Origin: Gammaproteobacteria bacterium
Lineage (GTDB): Bacteria; Pseudomonadota; Gammaproteobacteria; Eutrophobiales; Eutrophobiaceae
Assembly: GCA_009843675.1 (NCBI GenBank)
Contig: VYCZ01000105.1
Coordinates: 1-5,314, forward strand
DNA: 5,314 nucleotides
Reading direction: 5' to 3'
The notes under the pieces: model-generated
Told to the model about the DNA's origin: nothing
The model's input: only the letters and a program-made list of their open reading frames with translations
Databases searched by the model: none
Made by a program: the position numbers and the translations under genes
Shown here: positions 1 to 5,230 of the stretch, piece after piece
How positions within the stretch are numbered: position 1 is the stretch's first letter
How the letters are laid out: every line of letters starts with the position of its first letter

Positions 1-1
1 G

Positions 2-388
2 GTGGAGGCCCGTGGGGGAGAACATCCGGATTACCATTCGGCGGTCAGCCTTTCGGTCCATAACGGAGAACGGGAAACGCGTGTTGTCGGGACACTGTTC
101 CACAGGAGGTACCCGCGCCTGATCAGCATCAATGATTACGAGATCGAGGCCGTGCTGGAAGGTAATCTGCTGGTTACCCGCCATAATGATCAGCCCGGCG
201 TGATTGCCGCCATCAGCAATCTTCTGGCCGATGAACGGATCAACATATCACGCATGCAGCTGGGCATCGTATCCGGCAGCGACAAGGCGATAGCGGTAAT
301 TGGTGTGTCAACCCCGCTGAACGACGAACTGATGGACAAACTCTCTCAAATCGAGGCCATCAACAAGGTGATGCAGGTCAGCCTGTAG
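2..388 (+). CDS. serA: D-3-phosphoglycerate dehydrogenase, C-terminal part (5' end outside window)
   Basis: This is the last 128 or so residues of the cytosolic enzyme that oxidises 3-phosphoglycerate to 3-phosphohydroxypyruvate, the first step of serine biosynthesis. The frame is open to the window edge, so the GTG at base 2 is very probably internal; the long SerA forms are around 525 residues. Visible residues 15-55 match the allosteric substrate-binding (ASB) domain, including GTLFHRRYPRLISINDYEIEA. Residues 55-128 form an ACT domain with LLVTRHNDQPGVIAAISNLL and NISRMQLG, the usual place for serine or other feedback ligands. The NAD-binding and catalytic domains lie upstream and cannot be assessed. 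The stop is followed after 5 bases by the DUF1015 gene, which suggests one transcript and translational coupling. The family assignment is firm; the regulatory ligand is inferred from the family. Confidence 0.93.
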   Translation: MEARGGEHPDYHSAVSLSVHNGERETRVVGTLFHRRYPRLISINDYEIEAVLEGNLLVTRHNDQPGVIAAISNLLADERINISRMQLGIVSGSDKAIAVIGVSTPLNDELMDKLSQIEAINKVMQVSL

Positions 389-393
389 TTTCA

Positions 394-1638
394 ATGCAAA
401 TCAAGGCTTTCAGAGGCTATCGTCCCGGCAGGAACAGGGTTGCCAGGGTTGCGTCGAGACCGTATGACGTGCTTACCACGGCGGAAGCCAGGGAGGAAGC
501 AGCCGGAAACCCGTATTCCTTTCTGAACATCGTCAAACCGGAGATCACGTTTCCCGAAGGTACGGATCCGAACGGCCCCGACGTTTATCATGCGGCTGCG
601 ACAAATTTCCAGGCTTTAATCGATAACGGAACGTTTGTACGCGATGAGCATGAATGCCTGTATATCTACGAGTTGAGCGCGGACGGGAAACCGAGAACGG
701 GCATTGTAGCCGCAGCAGCCGTAGAGGATTACCTGGCCGGCCGCATCAGGAAACATGAATTGACCCGGTTTGATAAGGAGGCGGACCGGGCGCATCATAT
801 TCGAACAACCATGCTCAATGTGGAACCGGTGATGTTCGCCTATCGCCATGACCGCAAAATCGATGACCTTGTCAATTCGGTCAAATCAGCGCAACCGGAG
901 TACGAGTTTGTTGATGTGGACTCGGTTCAACACCGGTTCTGGATCATAGAAGAACCTGAAACCGTTGCGGCGATTATTCGCGCATTTGCCGGCATCCCCG
1001 CAACTTACGTGGCTGACGGGCACCACCGTACCGCCGCTGCCGCGATAGTCAGCGAGGAACTGGACAGGGAAGGCCGGCACAGCGGCGCCCGCCCGGGACA
1101 CAATTATTTTCTCGCAGTGCACTTTCCCGATAACGAACTGGAAATTCTCGATTACAACCGGTTGGTCGCTGACCTCAACGGCCTTGAACCGGATGAATTC
1201 CTGCGGGAACTGGCGACGGCATTCGTGGTAGAGCGAACGGGAAACCAGCCCGTCAGGCCGAAGCAGCAGGGCGTGACGGGAATGTACCTGGCAGGCAGGT
1301 GGTACCGCCTGAGCGCGCGGCCTGGTACCTATGATCCTGGCGATACCATGTCGACACTGGGAGTCAGCATCCTGTCGGACCTGATCCTGGAACCCATACT
1401 GGGCATCCGCGACCAGAGGACCGACCCGCGCATAACCTATGTCGGCGGCGCGCGCGGCGTGAAGGAACTCCAGGACAGGGTGGACAGCGGCGAGACGGCC
1501 GTTGCCTTCTCTCTCTGCCCGGTAACCGTCCAGGAACTGATGACCATCGCGGACTCCGGCAGGATCATGCCCCCCAAGGCCACCTGGTTCGAACCGAAAC
1601 TGCGCAGCGGCCTGGTCGTGTACAGCCTCGAAGACTGA
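394..1638 (+). CDS. DUF1015 family protein
   Basis: This is a 414-residue soluble protein of the uncharacterised DUF1015 family, at full family length. Recognisable family blocks are SRPYDVL (21-27), NPYSFLNIVKPE (39-50), RTGIVAAAAVEDY (101-113), the very conserved YVADGHHRTAAAA (205-217), and the C-terminal IMPPKATWFEPKLRSGLVVY (391-410). No signal peptide or membrane segment is visible. The ATG gives the usual N-terminus (a short strand followed by FRGYRP). No convincing Shine-Dalgarno precedes it, and the start lies 5 bases after the serA stop, so coupled re-initiation is likely. Members of this family are often found beside serA or serC, so a role linked to serine or phosphoserine is plausible. 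The DGHHR motif recalls ParB/sulfiredoxin-fold enzymes, among which free-serine kinases are known, but that link is inference. No biochemical function can be assigned from the sequence. Confidence 0.92.
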   Translation: MQIKAFRGYRPGRNRVARVASRPYDVLTTAEAREEAAGNPYSFLNIVKPEITFPEGTDPNGPDVYHAAATNFQALIDNGTFVRDEHECLYIYELSADGKPRTGIVAAAAVEDYLAGRIRKHELTRFDKEADRAHHIRTTMLNVEPVMFAYRHDRKIDDLVNSVKSAQPEYEFVDVDSVQHRFWIIEEPETVAAIIRAFAGIPATYVADGHHRTAAAAIVSEELDREGRHSGARPGHNYFLAVHFPDNELEILDYNRLVADLNGLEPDEFLRELATAFVVERTGNQPVRPKQQGVTGMYLAGRWYRLSARPGTYDPGDTMSTLGVSILSDLILEPILGIRDQRTDPRITYVGGARGVKELQDRVDSGETAVAFSLCPVTVQELMTIADSGRIMPPKATWFEPKLRSGLVVYSLED

Positions 1639-1653
1639 TCTCGATAAAAGAAC

Positions 1654-1658
1654 GGGAG
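1654..1658 (+). promoter_or_regulatory. Shine-Dalgarno of the SDR gene
   Basis: GGGAG lies 6 bases before the ATG at 1665 and supports that start. It sits in the 26-base gap after the DUF1015 stop, which has no room for a separate promoter of its own. A promoter inside the end of the DUF1015 gene cannot be excluded. Confidence 0.7.
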
Positions 1659-1664
1659 ATAATA

Positions 1665-2444
1665 ATGATCGCCTATCCTGACATGTTCAGTCTTGCCGGC
1701 CGGACCGCGGTGATCACCGGCGCCGGCAGCGGTCTCGGCGCTGTTATCGCCGAAGCCATGGTCGAGGCCGGCGCAGCCGTCGCGGTCAGCGACATAGATA
1801 CCGGCATGCTGGACGAAACGGCATCCCGGTTGAAAAAAATGGGTGGCAAGGTTCTTGCGCGCCGTTGTGACGTTACCAGCGAAGAGCAGGTTGAACAAAT
1901 GGTCCAGGCTGCCGTTTCCGAATTCGGAACGATTGACATCCTCTTCAATAACGCCGGAATAGGCGACCCGGAACCCGGTTTGTTACATGAGTATTCCACC
2001 GGGAACTGGGACAAGGTATTGGACATCAACCTGCGCGGCATATTTCTGTGTTCACGTGCTGTTCTGAAGATCATGGTGCAGCAGGGATCCGGGAAAGTCA
2101 TCAATATGGCTTCCATGTGGGGACTTGCCGGCACCTCCAGCGTCTTTCCGTTACCCGCTTACGCGGCAAGCAAGGGCGCTGTCGTTAACCTGACCCGTGA
2201 AATGGCCCTGCAATATGCGCCGCTCGGCATCAACGTGAACGCAATCTGCCCGGGCTTTTTCCGCACCCGCCTCGGTCCGTACGATGTTCCTGAATTCGTC
2301 AAGGCGATCACCGACTTCACACCGGCAGGCCGTATAGCCGAAGCGGATGAGATGAAAGGCACGGCCATATACCTGGCGTCCTCCGCCTCGGATTTTGCCC
2401 ACGGCCTGTTACTGGTAATCGACGGCGGCTGCGCAGCCAAGTAA
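1665..2444 (+). CDS. classical SDR family NAD(P)-dependent oxidoreductase
   Basis: This is a 259-residue short-chain dehydrogenase/reductase of usual classical length. The Rossmann dinucleotide motif is TGAGSGLG (18-25). Asp43 at the end of the second strand (VAVSDID) favours NAD(H) over NADP(H). CDV with Asp69, NNAG (95-98) and INLRG with Asn122 follow. The catalytic set is Asn122, Ser150 (in NMAS), Tyr166 and Lys170 (YAASK). The CPGFFRT segment (195-201) and the C-terminal IDGG (252-255) are also typical. The Ser-to-Tyr stretch is 16 residues, about three longer than the common 13, which may shape the substrate pocket. The pattern resembles the gluconate 5-dehydrogenase / 3-oxoacyl-ACP reductase-like branch, but SDR substrates cannot be read from sequence. 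The gene lies 26 bases after the DUF1015 gene, so it is probably in the serA operon. One untested idea is that it acts on a hydroxy or keto acid related to serine. Confidence 0.95.
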   Translation: MIAYPDMFSLAGRTAVITGAGSGLGAVIAEAMVEAGAAVAVSDIDTGMLDETASRLKKMGGKVLARRCDVTSEEQVEQMVQAAVSEFGTIDILFNNAGIGDPEPGLLHEYSTGNWDKVLDINLRGIFLCSRAVLKIMVQQGSGKVINMASMWGLAGTSSVFPLPAYAASKGAVVNLTREMALQYAPLGINVNAICPGFFRTRLGPYDVPEFVKAITDFTPAGRIAEADEMKGTAIYLASSASDFAHGLLLVIDGGCAAK

Positions 2445-2473
2445 CAGGACCTGCCCGTTCAGAAATAATCGGC

Positions 2474-2479
2474 TAAAAT
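2474..2479 (+). promoter_or_regulatory. possible -10 box of the tRNA-Ser gene
   Basis: TAAAAT lies 8 bases before the mature tRNA 5' end, inside a short A/T-rich stretch (2462-2480) in otherwise GC-rich DNA. It is followed by the GC-rich segment CCTGCC, which is the kind of discriminator seen at stable-RNA promoters. No good -35 box is present at the right distance (2451-2456 is CTGCCC). The tRNA could instead be read from the upstream operon. Confidence 0.4.
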
Positions 2480-2487
2480 AACCTGCC

Positions 2488-2574
2488 GGAGAGGTGCCAG
2501 AGTGGTTGAATGGGGCAGACTCGAAATCTGTTGTACGCTTCGGCGTACCGTGGGTTCGAATCCCACCCTCTCCG
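2488..2574 (+). tRNA. tRNA-Ser (anticodon CGA)
   Basis: This is an 87-nt class II tRNA. The acceptor stem is GGAGAGG (2488-2494) with CCTCTCC (2567-2573), and the discriminator G is at 2574. The anticodon stem is GCAGA/TCTGT, with a loop CTCGAAA giving anticodon CGA at 2522-2524, which reads UCG codons. The long variable arm is a perfect GTACGC/GCGTAC stem capped by a TTCG tetraloop (2533-2548), which together with the discriminator G marks serine identity. The T arm is GTGGG-TTCGAAT-CCCAC (2550-2566). CCA is not encoded: G2574 is followed directly by seven T, so CCA must be added by the nucleotidyltransferase. The gene sits between the SDR and PfpI-like genes on the same strand. Confidence 0.97.
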
Positions 2575-2581
2575 TTTTTTT
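2575..2581 (+). terminator. T7 tract directly after the tRNA, possible terminator
   Basis: Seven T follow the tRNA acceptor stem without a gap. A stable RNA fold followed by a U run can end transcription, so the tRNA itself may serve as the hairpin. Against strong termination, the next gene begins 24 bases after the tRNA and would need read-through or a promoter lying within or upstream of the tRNA. Confidence 0.3.
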
Positions 2582-2584
2582 GAC

Positions 2585-2592
2585 GAGGAGGA
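2585..2592 (+). promoter_or_regulatory. strong Shine-Dalgarno of the DJ-1/PfpI gene
   Basis: GAGGAGGA ends 6 bases before the ATG at 2599, close to the anti-Shine-Dalgarno consensus, and fixes that start. It begins only 10 bases after the last base of the tRNA, so efficient ribosome loading would follow once the tRNA is cut away from any joint transcript. Confidence 0.8.
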
Positions 2593-2598
2593 CACCCA

Positions 2599-3234
2599 AT
2601 GAACATCGCAATTCTACTCTACGATGGCGTCACAGCACTCGATGCCATCGGCCCGTATGAAGTACTGGCATGTATGCCGGATGCCGATGTGCATTTCGTC
2701 GCAAAAAAACCGGGCGTCATCACCACGCATACCGGTGTCCCCGGCCTTCATGCCGATATGGCCTTGAGCGATATGCCTGCGCCGGATATCTTCCTGTTAC
2801 CGGGTTGTCCGGACCCGTCGCACGTGGCGGGCGACCAGGAAACGATTGCATGGGTACGGCAGGCGCATGTGACCTCAAAGTGGTCCACCTCCGTGTGTAC
2901 CGGCGCATTGATCCTCGGGGCAGCCGGTATCCTTGCCGGGCTGACGGCCACTACCCACTGGTTGACTCACGAGGCACTAAAAGACTTCGGCGCAACTCCG
3001 ACCCTGCAACGGGTAGTCCGCCAGGGCAAGGTGATTACCGCGGCCGGCGTGTCTTCCGGGATTGATATGGCGCTGTTTCTGGCAGCCGCTGAATACGGAG
3101 ATGATATTGCGCAGGAAATCCAACTGATCATTGAGTACGATCCGGAACCACCGTTTAACGCCGGTTCCCCTGCAAAGGCACCAAAGCATGTAGTCGAATC
3201 TTTAAAGGAGAAATTTGCGCATCTTGCTTCATAG
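2599..3234 (+). CDS. DJ-1/PfpI family protein, isonitrile hydratase-like
   Basis: This is a 211-residue cytosolic protein of the DJ-1/PfpI glutamine-amidotransferase-like superfamily. The N-terminal MNIAILLYDGVTALDAIGPYE carries Asp15 and Glu21. The nucleophile elbow is TSVCTGALILGAAGIL with Cys100 followed by Thr101. ATTHWLTHEAL (117-127) and ITAAGVSSGIDMALFL (146-161) follow, and the C-terminal EYDPEPPFNAG (179-189) is typical of the isonitrile (isocyanide) hydratase subgroup. That enzyme hydrates isonitriles to N-substituted formamides using a Cys, with an Asp near the N-terminus and the Thr after the Cys also important; all three have counterparts here (Cys100, Asp15, Thr101). Related proteins include AraC-type regulators with this domain, but no HTH domain is present at this length. 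The family is firm; the substrate is inferred. The strong Shine-Dalgarno and the tRNA lie just upstream, and the RTX gene follows after a 109-base gap. Confidence 0.9.
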   Translation: MNIAILLYDGVTALDAIGPYEVLACMPDADVHFVAKKPGVITTHTGVPGLHADMALSDMPAPDIFLLPGCPDPSHVAGDQETIAWVRQAHVTSKWSTSVCTGALILGAAGILAGLTATTHWLTHEALKDFGATPTLQRVVRQGKVITAAGVSSGIDMALFLAAAEYGDDIAQEIQLIIEYDPEPPFNAGSPAKAPKHVVESLKEKFAHLAS

Positions 3235-3264
3235 CAGGTGAGTGTCTTTTTTCGCAGCCAAAAA

Positions 3265-3294
3265 CCCATTTCGAGGACCCCCATTTAGAGGGAC
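3265..3294 (+). repeat. imperfect tandem direct repeat upstream of the RTX gene
   Basis: CCCATTTCGAGGAC (3265-3278) is followed by CCCATTTAGAGGGAC (3280-3294), so the two copies begin 15 bases apart. The pair ends four bases before a possible -10 box. This layout would suit a binding site for a regulator or an activator stack near the -35 region. The function is inferred; the repetition is seen directly. Confidence 0.5.
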
Positions 3295-3298
3295 TCTT

Positions 3299-3304
3299 TA
3301 CAAT
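3299..3304 (+). promoter_or_regulatory. possible -10 box of the RTX gene
   Basis: TACAAT lies about 40 bases before the proposed ATG at 3344, in an A/T-richer stretch. No matching -35 box is found 16-18 bases upstream, where GACCCC stands; the direct repeat occupies that space. If real, the promoter would depend on an activator. The rest of the 3235-3343 gap holds a T6 tract at 3247-3252 and no convincing terminator. Confidence 0.35.
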
Positions 3305-3343
3305 GTAATAAGTCAGAATGTTCATGACAACTATGGTGAAAAC

Positions 3344-5230
3344 ATGGCTACTGTGAGAGAGAACTCGTCCGCAGACGCAGCGGCAAACGCGCAGACGACG
3401 TACAGCCTGGCTGTCGGCGATACCTTCAACGGCGTATTCGACGACAAGCGGGACAAAGACTGGGTCAGGGTCGATCTGGTGGAAGGAAAAACCTACGAGA
3501 TTCACCTGGCCGGCGCCGGGAACAACAGCGGCGCCGATACTATCTTAAGGGTTTTCAATTCATCGGGAGAACAGGTTGCCGTCAATGACGACTCCGACTT
3601 CGCTACGGGGCAACTCGACTCAAGACTCAGTTTCACCCCCGATAGCAGCGGCGTTTACTATCTCAGCGCCGGCCTCTATCTCGGCAACCCCGCGCAAGAC
3701 CACGCCGGCGCGTACACCCTGACGCTGGTTGACCCGGAAGCCGGGGACACGGGCAGACGTACCGATGAGGGTGTCGATCTCGGCGGCAGCGACGGCAATG
3801 ACGACCTGCGAGGCGGCGCTGGCGATGACACTTTGCGCGGCGGCGCCGGCAATGACAACCTCCAGGGTCTTGGCGGGCAGGACTTCCTGATCGGCAACCG
3901 GGGCGATGACACGCTGGAGGGCGGAGATGACGACGACCTGTTGCTGGGTGATGACGTCAATCCGTTGCAGCGGATTTTTTTTGGGCTGTTTCCCGGCAGT
4001 ATGTCGATTGCGGGTGCTGACGGTCTGGATATAGGCAGGATTGTTGATTCTGACGAGCCCTCCGCCACAAGCAGTGACCCCGAACCGGATGCGGCTGCGG
4101 ACGCCGGCGAATCCGGGTCCCTGGACCAGGGCGTCATTGACGACGTTGACCGGGTTGATGAGTTTCTACTGTCGTTGCTGCTGCCCGACCTGACACGCGC
4201 CGATGTGCTGGCGTATCTCGACGACCGCTTGCATGCCGGCAACGACGTACTGCGCGGTGGTCCCGGCAATGACTGGCTGGAAGGCGGCGCCGGGAACGAC
4301 GAGTTGTTCGGCGGCGATGACGACGATTTGCTCGTCGGCGACTCGTCGTCCACCGCGGGATTCGGCGCGCCGCTGCTGTTTGTGTTGGATGATGACATGA
4401 GCCTGGACTCAGCACTTGCCATGAGCGACGGCTCCGAGGGTGAGCGTGCGCTCGATAACCTGTTGCTGATGCTGATCATCGATGAGTTGACCGGCGGCGA
4501 TGACATGCTGGACGGTGGCCCCGGCAATGACACTTTGATCGGTGGAATCGGCAACGACACATTGAGCGGCGGGACGGGCGCCGATTGGCTCGACGGCGGC
4601 GAGGGTCGTGACGAGTTGGACGGCGGGCCGGGCGATGACTACCTCCACGGCGGCGCCGGCAATGACTGGCTGGCCGGCGGGTCGGGGTCGGACTGGCTGG
4701 AAGGCGGCGCCGGCCGTGACGCACTGGAAGGTGGAGACGGCAATGACATCCTGGTCGGTGATAACTTCCCGGTATTCCTGATATTGGAACCGGATTACAG
4801 CGAGCCGGTCGTGGCGGATAGGGGTGGAAAGAGTACTGACGCTTCAGGCGAAATCGTACTGGCTTCTTTCTTGATTCCCGAGGGTGATGATATCTTATAC
4901 GGCGGCGCCGGCGATGACCTGCTTGACGGCGGTTACGGCAATGACGAGTTGTCAGGGGGCCCGGGTGCTGACGTCTTTGTGTTTGCGTACGACAGCGGCC
5001 ACGACATCGTCACGGATTTTCAGATAGGTGAGGATAGACTCGACCTCAGCTCACTGGCCGGCATTGACTCCATGGACGATCTTAACCTACGACAGGAGGG
5101 AGATGACCTCGTCATTGACCTGCTAGCACACGGTGGCGGAGAGATCACACTGGAAGACGTTAATCAAGCCGATCTGGTCAATACGCACTTCATATTCTTT
5201 ATCGACCCGGAACCTGTGACGGCAGCCTGA
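3344..5230 (+). CDS. RTX calcium-binding protein with PPC domain, type I secreted
   Basis: This is a very acidic protein of 628 residues from the ATG at 3344. The frame is open back to a GTG at 3242, but those 34 codons are A/T-rich with rare codons (CGA, AGA, ATA) and look like leader; a weak GGTGA lies 4 bases before the ATG. Numbering from the ATG: residues 17-130 form a bacterial pre-peptidase C-terminal (PPC) beta domain (GDTFNGVFDDKRDKDWVRV ... GVYYLSAGLY ... GAYTLTL). Residues 147-543 hold four blocks of GGxGxDxLx nonapeptides separated by three insertions. Residues 543-628 are a type I secretion target region (GADVFVFAYDSGHDIVTDFQ, GEDRLDLSSL), ending in a hydrophobic tail, FIFFIDPEPVTAA. 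There is no Sec signal peptide, as expected for ABC-type export. Calcium would fold the repeats outside the cell. No catalytic domain is visible, so a surface, adhesion or matrix role is possible but unproven. No transporter genes are in the window. Confidence 0.9.
   Translation: MATVRENSSADAAANAQTTYSLAVGDTFNGVFDDKRDKDWVRVDLVEGKTYEIHLAGAGNNSGADTILRVFNSSGEQVAVNDDSDFATGQLDSRLSFTPDSSGVYYLSAGLYLGNPAQDHAGAYTLTLVDPEAGDTGRRTDEGVDLGGSDGNDDLRGGAGDDTLRGGAGNDNLQGLGGQDFLIGNRGDDTLEGGDDDDLLLGDDVNPLQRIFFGLFPGSMSIAGADGLDIGRIVDSDEPSATSSDPEPDAAADAGESGSLDQGVIDDVDRVDEFLLSLLLPDLTRADVLAYLDDRLHAGNDVLRGGPGNDWLEGGAGNDELFGGDDDDLLVGDSSSTAGFGAPLLFVLDDDMSLDSALAMSDGSEGERALDNLLLMLIIDELTGGDDMLDGGPGNDTLIGGIGNDTLSGGTGADWLDGGEGRDELDGGPGDDYLHGGAGNDWLAGGSGSDWLEGGAGRDALEGGDGNDILVGDNFPVFLILEPDYSEPVVADRGGKSTDASGEIVLASFLIPEGDDILYGGAGDDLLDGGYGNDELSGGPGADVFVFAYDSGHDIVTDFQIGEDRLDLSSLAGIDSMDDLNLRQEGDDLVIDLLAHGGGEITLEDVNQADLVNTHFIFFIDPEPVTAA
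3782..3958 (+). repeat. RTX repeat block 1 (about 6 units)
   Basis: Six 27-base units encode GGSDGNDDLR, GGAGDDTLR, GGAGNDNLQ, a degenerate GLGGQDFLI, GNRGDDTLE and GGDDDDLLL, then GDDV. The first unit carries one extra residue and the fourth has lost the canonical glycine spacing. The block directly follows the PPC domain and ends in the junction motif shared with blocks 2 and 3. Confidence 0.9.
4232..4342 (+). repeat. RTX repeat block 2 (about 4 units)
   Basis: Units read HAGNDVLR (partial), GGPGNDWLE, GGAGNDELF and GGDDDDLLV, then GD. The last unit with its GD is nearly identical to the end of block 1. It is bounded by the largest insertion on the left and the second insertion on the right. 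Confidence 0.9.
4490..4762 (+). repeat. RTX repeat block 3 (about 10 units)
   Basis: This is the longest and most regular block: ten 27-base units from TGGDDMLD through GGPGNDTLI, GGIGNDTLS, GGTGADWLD, GGEGRDELD, GGPGDDYLH, GGAGNDWLA, GGSGSDWLE and GGAGRDALE to GGDGNDILV, then GD. Several units have Trp, Tyr or Thr before the core Leu. At DNA level GGCGGCGCCGGCAATGAC-like segments recur, which makes slippage or recombination between units possible. Confidence 0.92.
4880..4972 (+). repeat. RTX repeat block 4 (about 4 units, leading into the secretion domain)
   Basis: Units read EGDDILY (partial), GGAGDDLLD and GGYGNDELS, followed by GGPGADVFV, which is the usual start of the type I secretion C-terminal domain. 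Unlike blocks 1-3 it is not followed by an insertion of the hydrophobic-acidic type. Confidence 0.88.

Noticed and set aside
1437..2134. Minus-strand frames of 153 residues each over the DUF1015/SDR region
   Set aside because: Both are shadows of confidently identified + strand genes, with no recognisable domain.
2488..2574. tRNA 3' end as an attachment site for an integrated element
   Set aside because: No integrase gene and no second copy of the tRNA 3' end were found in the window.
2409..2606. Minus-strand frame of 65 residues containing GGIRTHGTPKRTTDFESAP
   Set aside because: This is the antisense translation of the tRNA-Ser gene, a well-known false protein that recurs in databases as an annotation error.
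3223..3252. Hairpin CTTGCT-TCAT-AGCAGG over the PfpI-like stop codon, then a T6 tract
   Set aside because: The stem is only 6 bp with one G-T pair, and 8 bases separate it from the T run, so it is too weak to call a terminator.
3676..4560. Long minus-strand frame of 294 residues, rich in Ser and Pro
   Set aside because: It is antisense to the repetitive GC-rich RTX repeats; the composition (SLPAPPR repeats) mirrors the GGxGxD codons, and no start signal or known domain is present.
3782..4972. RTX repeat DNA as a CRISPR-like array
   Set aside because: The 27-base period is contiguous in-frame coding sequence for GGxGxDxLx units without unique spacers.
4070..5227. Asp-Pro bonds in the RTX protein (SDPEPD, IDPEPV) as FrpC-like self-cleavage sites
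   Set aside because: Asp-Pro alone is not evidence; no flanking self-processing module of the FrpC type can be recognised.
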